A stretch of 64,000 nt of DNA, from contig CATIUR010000003.1 of assembly GCA_949592205.1 (NCBI GenBank), forward strand, positions 151,961,259 through 152,025,258, written 5' to 3'. The notes below the pieces were generated by a model that was given only the letters and a program-made list of their open reading frames with translations, was not told where the DNA came from and ran no database searches. Source of the DNA: Helichrysum umbraculigerum. Taxonomy: Eukaryota; Streptophyta; Magnoliopsida; Asterales; Asteraceae. Positions 55,079-64,000 of this stretch are shown here, in pieces (position 1 is the stretch's first letter; the number at the start of each line of letters is the position of its first letter). The translations under genes were made by a program, and so were the position numbers.

Positions 55079-57445
55079 TACCCCATTTGCATCATCTGAC
55101 TTTGGTTTCAGACATTATCATTATTATTATCTTGTGTTTGTTGGCTAATGTTAAACCTTACTTTTGGAACCTATTTGTATCAGCCACTAGTTGGTTGATT
55201 ACTCTATCCGTATTTACATTATGCTATTACTTATTATGTTTTATTTTCTTTCTGTTTAATAAGTAGACATGTTGTGATGTATGAACGTGGAAAAAGGCGA
55301 GATGACGCACTTTCAAGAAGAAAATCCGTGAAGTCAAAAGGCAACCCGAACCAGTTTTCAATATTTGCAGACTGCGGAACATTCAAACATCTCATGGAGG
55401 GGTCTCGTTCTTCTCAAAACTTCCTTGTATCCAAGCACTTCAAAGAACTAAGTGTGGGATCACTCCCCACACCGCAAACACTTATCAAAATCACTCCAAC
55501 TTCTTCAAAACCTAAAGTATGGGATTCTACACCATAAGGATCCCCACTTAAAAGAATTGAAGTTGATTTCTGATAACGTTGGATACATGACACCGGATAA
55601 CCCCGTATGAAGCTTGATGCCCTTCAAGAAGAATGCAGAAGAAAGCTCGCTTCGACTCTCTCTCTCCTGCAAAATTTCACATGCTTCAAAACGTTATCTG
55701 GGGAGTTTCTTAACCTTCTATCCATTTCATGATCACATATATTCTGTCTTGTTAGCTTGTTATATTCTATACCCTATCCTGAGCTAATCACTAAGTGTGG
55801 GATTCAAACCCAAATTTAACACTTAAGAAACATTTTCTTACAAGTTCAAACTCTAAGTGTGGGATTTTACCTCCAGTAAAAACTCAACTCAAGAGAACAT
55901 TAGGGACAATATTCCTCTAAGTGTGGGATAGCAAGGTATAGAATACCTTGGATAATTTTAGGTAATTTTTATGTCCAAAATAGCATTACTCAGAAAATAT
56001 TTTCCCAAATAACGAATTTTTTTAAACAATTTTTTTTCAAAAAATTTAAAATTATGAGTTAAATTATGAAACTAAACTCTAAATTTTTGAGTTAAATACT
56101 TTCGAAAAGAATCATTCTCGAAATATGAGTAAGGTATTTTGGAATATAGGGAAAATAAGGTAGAAATTTCTCGAGCAAGAAACAATAATCTGAAAGGAGC
56201 ATGGCTAGGCACATACAACCCTATTTTGTAGTGAGGTATCTTGAGCCTAAAAGCATTCATCTTTAATGCTTCACTTTCATTTCTTGTGTGTGCCGATGCT
56301 TGCATCTCTGAATTAGAACTTGCTCCAGACATACATTTCAAGACCACATTGGTGTGTACCGTACGCGGTATAGGTGCAGCTAGATGACCTTGACATTCCT
56401 TAGGATTTAAACCCAATTCTTACATATCTCTTCAAGCCCAAAACCCTTCCGATACTTACTTTCAGTATCGATGATCCGCCTAGTAAACCCTGTTGAGCCT
56501 AAACCTTTCATTTCTTAAAAACCCTCGTACAAAACCCCTACTCACCCAAAATTCCCAAAACCTTATCTTAGAATTTCTAAGGTCGTGAAAAACATCTTTT
56601 GGAACATCCTCTTCAATTATGCTCTAAAGTCTTCCTCTTCTGTGTACTCTAAAAGTTAAAAAGTGCGAAAAATTGGCACGACAAAAGAAATTGAGGTTCA
56701 AGATCAAAGATCATAGTTCCGAAAAGGATTTCTGAAAGGATCAACATAAAATATCCTTAGAAATTCTCTGGCAAAGAAGTTCTGAAGAAGAAAAGAAAAA
56801 TAAAAAGTAGAAAATCAAGAAAAGAAAAAGAAACATTTCCATCAAATAAAGCTGAGTGCTTCAAGTATCACCTTCTCAAGAAAAATTTGATAGAAGACGA
56901 ACAGCTACAAAATCCTCCGTTCCGTTATAAAATAAAGTTTTTCACTATCTTTGAGTTTTAAGATAAGTCAAACCCTTACAACCAAACATATACCACTACC
57001 CATACCCTTAAACCTCACCAAACACTACCACCCGTTGAATGTCTTGGGATAGTTAGCACCGTCCTCACCTAAGTGGTGGAGATCCGATTCTCGACCAAGC
57101 TTATGACGATGAGTGCTGCATGACTGGCTTATTTGAGCGATTTCATTTGTTCTAGATTGTTAGGGAACCCGATACACCTTGAGTGAATTGAGTGACCACC
57201 TTTAGTGAGATCGCCTAGTCATGTGTACTCCAAGATCACGAGAATTGGTAGTATGCTTGATGATAATTGCTTCTTGCTTCTGAAAGGATCATCTTATCCT
57301 TTCCCTTATTCTTAAACAGTCTTAATCATATTAGAAGTGGTATCATTTTGAAATTATTTTGACTCACACCTTAAAAACCAAATTTTAAATGATTTTCTAA
57401 CTGAGTGTTGCTTGAGGACAAGCAACGCCTAAGTGTGGGATAACT
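55079..57445 (+). other. long 3' untranslated region with repeated purine-tract-like motifs
   Basis: It contains no convincing ORF; an 87-codon frame at 55274-55537 is Lys/Ser-rich and partly made of the repeats. CTAAGTGTGGGAT occurs exactly at 55448, 55791, 55853, 55917 and 57429, with a variant near 55513. The last copy is the one beside the LTR. Confidence 0.75.
57429..57445 (+). other. polypurine tract of the Athila/Tat-type element
   Basis: CTAAGTGTGGGATAACT directly before the LTR start TGATGTG. Confidence 0.85.
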
Positions 57446-59817
57446 TGATGTGACTCAAATAGTCATGTTTTTAAGGGCAATATTCCGTACTTTTTGGACG
57501 TAACTTTAGTGAAAACATTCCAAAATGATCATTATTTACTAAATTTCACTAAAGTGGTCTAAATATAGGCGTTGCTGCAAAAATCACCTAAAACGTCCAA
57601 ATAACAAGCAAATCAGGACGAATAAACATGCACAAAATCATCCGACCTCATTTACCTTATATAGATCACATTCTAACTTCATCATATGATAAAATAGGTA
57701 AAATCGAGACGGGAAAATCAAGAATCATGCAAATCGGATAAAGAACGGAGAAGACTGAGCAGCATCAGACCCTATAAAGTCATTTCGGCTATGCTTGAGC
57801 TATACACATCCAATTTCATTGAAGTTGGCATCATTAGAAGCGTAACGGAATTACGAAGGCACAGGCGAAAGAATCAGGTCAAACGGACGCATAACGAAGG
57901 AGATAAGCGCGTTTTAAGCAATGAACGAAATCAGACAGACACCGTATACGGCCCTGGGAACAGTATACCGCCCTATACAGACCGTATACGGCCTTGTATA
58001 CACCGTATACGGCCCTACCAAGGCCGTATACGGCCCCCCTGCCCCCGTATCGTGCATCGTTTGCTTGTACGTGCTGTTTCTCGAGTTGTACGGCTGATTT
58101 TTGAGCTTTGCCTATAAATAGGGGATCACCCCTCCTCATTTTACACACCTCAATATTTGCACACATTTCTCATTCTCTCACTTTTCTTATTTCTCTCTTT
58201 TCTTTCACTTTCTCTCTCTAACTTTCTCTCTCTAGCACTACTCTTAGGAGTTAGAGGAGAAAGGTTAGGGTTGAGCTTACGGTTCGAGTCTAGAGGAAGT
58301 TTTAGCTTGGTAATCTTGTTGTAACGAGTTTTTCAAGTTCAGACTATTTGTAATCCTCAGTATTACGCTGCTGTATTCCCGGTGATATCTAAACTTTACT
58401 TACTGTTATAATGCTTGTACTTTATGTTATTTCAGTTTGTATTCTGCATATTGCCATGTTTATAGAGTAGTTTAATATTGTGATTGTTGAAATGTAGATA
58501 TTAGGAGTAGGGATGATGTTAAATTAATGTTTCATTTATACGATTGGAAATTGTTATGCTGTGTATCTGGTTAAGCTTATCCTGAATATAGATCTAGTCT
58601 CTCATCACCCTTTCCAGACTTTCACGTGACTGTTGCCCTAGGATAGGATCTGATCAACCCTAATACTATGAATACACAGTTATCTCCAGTTACAGTATGA
58701 AACTATGAACTTTCCTTTAAAAGGCACGGTACTTCGTATAGCGTTGGAAACACCTGGTGTGGAGTACAAATACGTGGAAGCTAAGGAAATGCCATGGATT
58801 GTTTCATCGTGAATTACCTAGAAGTGATCCTTCTAGAACTGTGGTCTAGGAATCAAAGCTGTGGAAATGCTTGTTGCACTGTACACCGTTAGTACACCTA
58901 AGATCCGGAACACTGTGGAAATGCTTAAATGCCCAGTACACCGTCAGTACATCTAGGGTTTGGAACACTGTGGAAATGCCTAAATTGCCCTGTACACCGT
59001 GATTATTCCTAGGGATGAACGCCTGACTGTAAAGGAGGGTCTATATTTATGATGGTTAAGTATGTGCTTCAATAGAAACAATACAGGGTAGTGTCAATCA
59101 TATACCTAGACATGCAAAGCCCTAATCACACCAATAGTTTAACATACACAGGATACAATCAGTATTTGCTATAATGAAAGTAAATAGACGATTAGGTGTT
59201 AAGAAAGGTCAGTAAATACAATTGCGGTCTGTTGCCTTATGCCTGATCCCTAGAACATTTAGGGTGACTTTGTCTTAGTTAAGCAAAGGCTCAGGAGGGT
59301 TTGAAAACAGCCTGATCTGATCAGAATCATGATAACCTAGGATTCCAGTGACATATGTTTCTAGGGTTTCACCTGAACGTAGGGTCCTAGTGTTTACACT
59401 GAAAGTATGTCTACTCTTTATTTGGTAAATCTCCAATCAATTTCATAATGAACATCATCCCGAAACCCTAGTATCCAAGTTTCAGCAATCACATCTCTGC
59501 TTGTCTGCTTAAACCCTAACTTCATTTCTCGTTATTTACTTTTCTGCATTTAGGATAATTAGAAAACCAAATCAATCCAAGATCTATCTACCTACCCCCA
59601 TCCTAATTGCGACCATAATCTTTGGTGACCCGCTTTATTTCAATTCGCTCCGATTTAAGAACGACCTCGAGTTATACTTACTGCTTGCTCCCAAGGTAGG
59701 TAGTACTTATAGTTTGAGCCCCAGCTCATATAAATTTAAAACTCACTGTCCGCCGCTTCTGTTACTGTTGGAACAACGACCGGAGTCAAATCCGACCGAC
59801 CAATAGGGGTGACGACA
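57446..59817 (+). repeat. 3' LTR of the Athila/Tat-type element (2372 bp)
   Basis: Same length as the 5' LTR with about 28 substitutions scattered through it, several of them in the palindrome array. Confidence 0.95.
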
Positions 59818-59822
59818 ATGTA
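59818..59822. repeat. target site duplication ATGTA, right copy
   Basis: It matches 47620-47624. Confidence 0.93.
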
Positions 59823-60765
59823 CCTCATGTATCTTTGCCAAAAACGCACTGTGTTGAACCTTTTTTTGAGTCGCACTTGAATCAAACATTCCCTGAGAAT
59901 ACACTGTCATCGCCTGTGATGTTGTGTTATTCTCTGGAGTCTTGGGAGCTGAAGGCGTAGTGAATCCAGATGCAGGATATTTTTCCTTCTCACATTCTTT
60001 AGCGAAGTATCCATGAGTCTGACAAATTTTGCACTTCACCTTGCTTTTATTAAAACCAAGACCTGTATCACCATCATCATCCAGGTCCTTTTTGCCCGTT
60101 CTCTGAAGAAATTTCTTTGTCCTTTGGGTTATCATGGCCATGCTCCATTTGATGTCCATTTGCTCGAGATCATCAGAGTCGATCTGTTCAAATTCTTCCT
60201 CAGTGAGCTGTAGAGTACTAGCCTTCTTGGAAAGAAAATTCTCATAAGAGCTGAGAAAAGCCATAAAGATTGCAGCATGTTCCTCAGTAGACTTTGAAGG
60301 AGCTGTATGAGCTGTATGAGAAGTATAGGAAGCATATGAAGTGCTAGTAGAAGTAGATGCTGCTGAATTGGAAGTAGATCAGGAAGTATCATTTAGACTA
60401 AGAATTTGAATATTAGCCTCTGACTTCTTTTCCTTTTGATCGTAAGCCGCTATAAGAGCATCCCATAACCCTATAGAAGTTGCTTGATCTTTAAATTTAT
60501 TAATCACAACTTCTGGCAAGCACTTGGTAATCATCTCATACGCTCTATTGTCTTTATCAAACTCTGCTCGTTCCTTGACTGACATTTGTGCTCTTGACTT
60601 AAGCACCCCATCGAGTCTTGGTTGCTCATATCGATCAATGGTGTTAAACCAATTCCACAGATTTGGATCTTTGTATTCAATGAAATTGCATAACTTAATC
60701 TTCCAACTCGCAAAATCAATATAGAACAAAGATGTAGAAGGAGGCACTTTGTTACCAAAAGCCAT
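59823..60765 (-). pseudogene. gag: Copia gag, first block (UBN2-type capsid and first zinc knuckle)
   Basis: It starts MAFGNKVPPSTSLFYIDFAS at 60765 and has the helical capsid pattern of the UBN2/gag-polypeptide family (NWFNTIDRYEQPRLDGV, YEMITKCLPEVVINKF, GLWDALIAAYDQKEKK). An in-frame TGA lies at 60381-60379. The same frame continues with a Ser/Thr-rich linker, ALSSYENF-like helix and the CCHC knuckle CKICQTHGYFAKEC (about 60030-59990) until it is cut by the Athila-type element at 59817. The rest is at 46774-47619 and 34994-35503. Apart from two TGA codons the three blocks share one frame. The protein would be large, with two zinc knuckles some 400 residues apart. Confidence 0.88.
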
Positions 60766-61057
60766 TTACGAATTTTCCCTCCAAAATCGGATTCAAAAAA
60801 ATTAAAGAAAATATCCGAGAATAGCGAAACTTTTCCGACACTTAAATTAAGCTATTTTAAGCTTATAAACAAAATTTGAAATTGCAAAATTTTTTGCGTT
60901 TTTCCCGCCAAAATTTCGTCCGAAAACGTCAAAAAATGGCCGGGTAAAATGAAACTTTTTTCAGGCTAAAATTAAACACTTTTAAGCCCACGGAAAAATT
61001 TTGAAGACGCAAAAATTTTTCCGGGTAAAATGAAACTTTTTTTTTTTCTGAATCTAG

Positions 61058-61328
61058 TGCGACACTGAGGTTAAGGTCGCAAAATAGAATTCAACGTCGC
61101 AGCGGTACGTCGCAGAAGGCAAAAGATTCAATTAAGAATCGAAAATGCGACGTAGTTTATAACGTCGCAGCTCAATGTCGCAGAAATTAGCGACGTCTCC
61201 CGCAACGTCGCAATTAACGTCGCAATAACCAATTAAGGTCAAAAGTGTGACGTCGCACACAACGTCGCAACTAACGTCGCTAGTAACGTCGCAAAACTTA
61301 GCGACGTCGCAGCTAACGTCGCAAAAAC
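61058..61328. repeat. ACGTCGC array in the leader of the Copia derivative
   Basis: Fifteen or more copies of ACGTCGC or GCGACGT in 270 bp, between the PBS and the gag start (minus-strand element). The same motif is placed upstream of the TATA box in the LTRs at 19701-19805 and 22150-22205. Confidence 0.88.
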
Positions 61329-61542
61329 GCCACTGAGCAGCTCCAAAACCCTAAAATCAAAAATTTTCGAAACCCTAACGAATTTCGAAAACCGAACGAC
61401 GAACAAACCCAGAAAAACCCTTCCAGAAACGATTTCTTCAACCAACAAATCCCTAAAACGCAATTAATATACCAAAAACACCAAACTCTAAACCGAAAAC
61501 GTTCAAAAACAAGATCCGAAACCAACGAATCCTTGATTCTAT

Positions 61543-61555
61543 GGCTCTGATACCA
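61543..61555 (-). other. primer binding site (initiator Met tRNA)
   Basis: Minus strand TGGTATCAGAGCC, two bases after the LTR end. Confidence 0.9.
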
Positions 61556-61557
61556 GT

Positions 61558-61807
61558 TGTAAATGCCTATTCGGATCGAAATCATATCGTATAACTCGAT
61601 TGAATGTGTGGAATCCAAACAAACGAGTATAATGAACGTTTATTCAACACAAACACAATATCTATAATCTTGTATATATTCACAATTGAAATATAAACGA
61701 TTACAGAATACAAACTCTCATTTTTCTCTGCCTCTCTCACCACAAAAACGTCTCACTCTCTCTAGGGTTTGATCAACCTGTAAATGAAACCTAAAACAAG
61801 TATTTAT
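61558..61807 (-). repeat. 5' LTR of the Copia derivative, truncated in its TATA box
   Basis: On the minus strand it begins in the middle of the promoter (ATAAATACTTG) and continues to TTTACA. About four differences from 21885-22135 over 250 bp. Everything upstream of the TATA box is missing and is replaced by a 23-base string shared with the 82-bp repeat, then by plus-strand gag. Confidence 0.88.
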
Positions 61808-61830
61808 GGATTGGATATAAGAATTAGCTG

Positions 61831-64000
61831 CTCGATGTGTTACCAAGTGCTTGGGATGTGAAGGTCCAATTCTTAAAAGAAAATCCAGAATTACAAAGGA
61901 TGACTTTGGACCAATTGATAGGTATTCTACAAGCTCATGCAATGGAATTGAAGAAGAAAGAATGCAAGTCAAGTGGATCTGTACAAAATCCCACAATTGG
62001 TAGTGGACTAGTCAATTCTGGCAAGAGTTATGGTGGAGTGGCATTTGTAACGGATACCAATTCATCTTCTTCTACTTCTGGAGGTCAACATACAGCTTAT
62101 CTCTCTGGCTCATCTCAAGGAAATCAACAACAGGCTCCAGTCTCACCAGCAATACAAGAGCAAGCTGCTATTTATACAGCTTTTCTGAGCTCTTACAAAG
62201 ATTTGGTTACTCAACCAAACACAACTTTGGAGCTGATCAAGGAGGATTACAGACAACTGGATGACGATGATTTAGAACAAATGGACTTGAATTGGAACAT
62301 TGCTATGATAACAAGAAGAGTTCAAAAATTCTTGCAACGGACTGGACGCAAGAGTTTAGAAGGCAATGAGAAGTCAGGATTTGGTTTTGATAAAAGCAAG
62401 GTCCGATGTTATAACTGCCAGAATTTGGGTCATTTCGCTAGGGAATGCGAGAAACCCAAGATGCCACCATCGGGTCTTACTAAGCCTGATCCTCCAAAAG
62501 CGACAGAAGAGGTCAAGTCGTTAGCTGTGGATAATGCTTTGGTCGTTTTTGAGCCAACTACTCATGACTGGAATGCGGAGGCAGCAAAATTTCAACAGTG
62601 TCTGATGGCTCACATTACACCTGAGGTACAAAATGAACCAAATGAACCTTTAAACTGTATCTCATGCATTAATCTAACTGAATCTCTGAAGGCTTTTCAA
62701 AAGGACAACCAAGAGTTGCGAGACAAAGTTGTAAAACTTAATGAGTCAAACAAGTTTTTGAAAGAAAATGAAAAACTTTATGAAAAACATATTGAAGCTC
62801 ATAAGTTAGATACTCAAACTTATAAAGCGAAAGTTTTTAGTCAACAGGATGCAATTAAAAGTTATCTTACTAAAATTGAACTGTTAAACAAAGAGCTTTC
62901 TGACTTAAAAACTGAGTATGGAAATTATCAAGATAAAGTCTTGGGTTCATCCTCTGCAACAATGATCTTTAATGAAATTGTTAGCAATCATAAGCAAGAT
63001 AGAAAGAGTAAGGGAGGAAAAGGAATAGGTTTTGTTGAAATAGCACCACCTACTACTTATACTCCTTTACCTGTTAAGGAAAGCCCTGATGAGATTCCTG
63101 TTGATTATGCTAAGTTATTGGGTATCAAGGGTAAAGTGGCTAAAACTAACAAATAGGAGAAGGAGAAAACCATGAGGCCAGAGTATCCCACTCCTAAGTT
63201 TGTTAAGCCAATGAATGAATCTCCTGTTAGTGTTGAGGAGATTGTTGAACAAAAGAATGAATCTTCAGTCTGTTTTGAAGAGATCGTTGAGATTGAGGAC
63301 ATTACGGATCAGGAGTATCCTGAAGTTAAGAAAGTTGAAGTTAAACCTGAAAAAGCGGTTTCAAAAGTTGAACCTGAAATTAAGGTTCAACCAAATAAGG
63401 GAAAAGCCAAGGTTTTAAATTCGAAACAACAAACTTTACAGTCACCTGTAAAGATTTTGCAACATAAAGTAGTAAATGAAAAATATTCGTATGATAAACC
63501 TTCAACTTCAACCTCTCAACCAAAACAAACATTTTCTAAGACGTGTACGCAATGTTCATGTTCTAGAAATGTTTCTCCACCTCCTGTGGTAATTCCTCAG
63601 CCTCATCCGTTTGTTGAGACTCGTTCTTGTTTCTACTGCAAGAGACAAGGACATTTGATCCGTGACTGTCCCAAGCTGTCAAATCAGCGCTATGGGAGAG
63701 AGATGCCTAGGACATCTGTTTATAGAAATTCTTTTTTGAAATCTCCACCTAGGCGTTACTCAAACTCTCCCAAGCCTGTCTTGAAGCCAAGTAATGTTGA
63801 GCAAAAACCTTTGCCAATTCAAAAGCCCAACATTACTTCTAATGTCAATTCCGAACCTTCTAAAGTTTGGAAAAGAAAAGAGTCTGATGTTGACACTTCA
63901 GTCGTCAACAATAACACATCAGATAAAAATTCTCATTTGTTTAAAAATAAAATCCTATCTGACGTGCTTATTGTTGATGACCATGGAAGACCTAAGTCTG
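61831..64000 (+). pseudogene. gag: second Copia gag, 5'-truncated, one TAG, runs off the right edge
   Basis: The frame enters at LPSAWDVKVQFLKENPELQ, the middle of a UBN2-type gag, without a start codon. It has a CCHC knuckle CYNCQNLGHFAREC (about 62407-62448), a long coiled coil (62660-62950), an in-frame TAG at 63154-63156, then in the same frame a Lys/Glu/Val-rich linker, a second CCHC knuckle CFYCKRQGHLIRDC (63628-63669) and VDDHGRPKS at the window end. The related minus-strand gag has Gln where the TAG stands, so a CAG-to-TAG change is likely. Protease would be expected just beyond the window. Confidence 0.88.

Larger units (their letters stand above)
47625..59817 (+). mobile_element. 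Athila/Tat-type gypsy element without pol, inserted in Copia gag
   Basis: A 12,193-bp element with two 2372-bp LTRs and the perfect duplication ATGTA (47620-47624 and 59818-59822). The PBS TGGCGCCGTTGCCGGGGA, the hairpin TTTGGG-aggcaa-CCCAAA (51657-51674) and the string TTGAGGACAAGCAACGCC before the purine tract are typical of the Athila/Tat branch (from memory). The inside has two ORFs but no protease, RT, RNase H or integrase. By eye the LTRs differ at about 28 positions (about 1.2%), suggesting under half a million years. Confidence 0.9.

Noticed and set aside
55274..55537. 87-codon Lys/Ser-rich frame as a gene
   Set aside because: Part of it is built from the CTAAGTGTGGGAT motif and there is no family resemblance; treated as part of the 3' untranslated region.

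Overview
The window looks like heterochromatic DNA of a flowering plant. It is essentially all transposable elements, and I found no host gene, tRNA or rRNA. A composite (Asteraceae) source fits the mix: chromovirus-type Ty3/gypsy elements with 2.4-3.5 kb LTRs, Copia elements with UBN2-type gag, and an Athila/Tat-type element. That family assignment comes from memory of similar repeats, not from a search.

Left part (1-19467). A gypsy chromovirus enters from the left (coding 1-1467, 3' LTR 1502-5060). It sits inside the integrase of a Copia element (5061-7556) whose RT has lost its YVDD region through an in-frame deletion. Then come anonymous DNA, a solo LTR (9098-11539, TSD AAGAA), a candidate minus-strand Helitron (11779-17425) holding a second solo LTR (13347-15811, TSD GTTAG), two related MITEs each set between (TA)n tracts (17425-18943), and a fragment rich in short palindromes.

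Right part (19468-64000). A minus-strand Copia derivative without pol acts as the host of a nest. Reading right to left it has a truncated 5' LTR (61558-61807), a PBS, a leader with ACGTCGC repeats, a gag frame cut into three blocks, and an LTR at 33284-33214/22248-21885. Three elements are nested in it, each with a perfect 5-bp TSD: an Athila/Tat-type element without pol (47625-59817, ATGTA), a defective chromovirus with almost identical LTRs (35504-46768, CATGC), and a structurally complete chromovirus (22249-33213, ATACA) with an uninterrupted 1486-codon gag-pol and an extra 163-codon coiled-coil ORF. Beyond the host LTR lies a second Copia-type unit (19468-21884) that carries only an acidic coiled-coil ORF. 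A plus-strand Copia gag starts abruptly at 61831 and runs off the right edge.

How the parts relate. Only the 22249-33213 element appears able to supply a full gag-pol. The defective chromovirus and the Athila-type element have young LTR pairs but damaged or absent pol, so they were probably mobilised in trans. The most unusual signal is that unrelated LTR families each carry a dense array of family-specific short palindromes (GCGATCGC, GTGACGC/GTGTCGC, ATGCGACAC, TGACTCA/TGTCTC plus TTTGACC, CCGTATACGG, ACGTCGC). The chromovirus LTRs also share a stem-loop with compensatory base changes between families and intron-like donor and acceptor sites.
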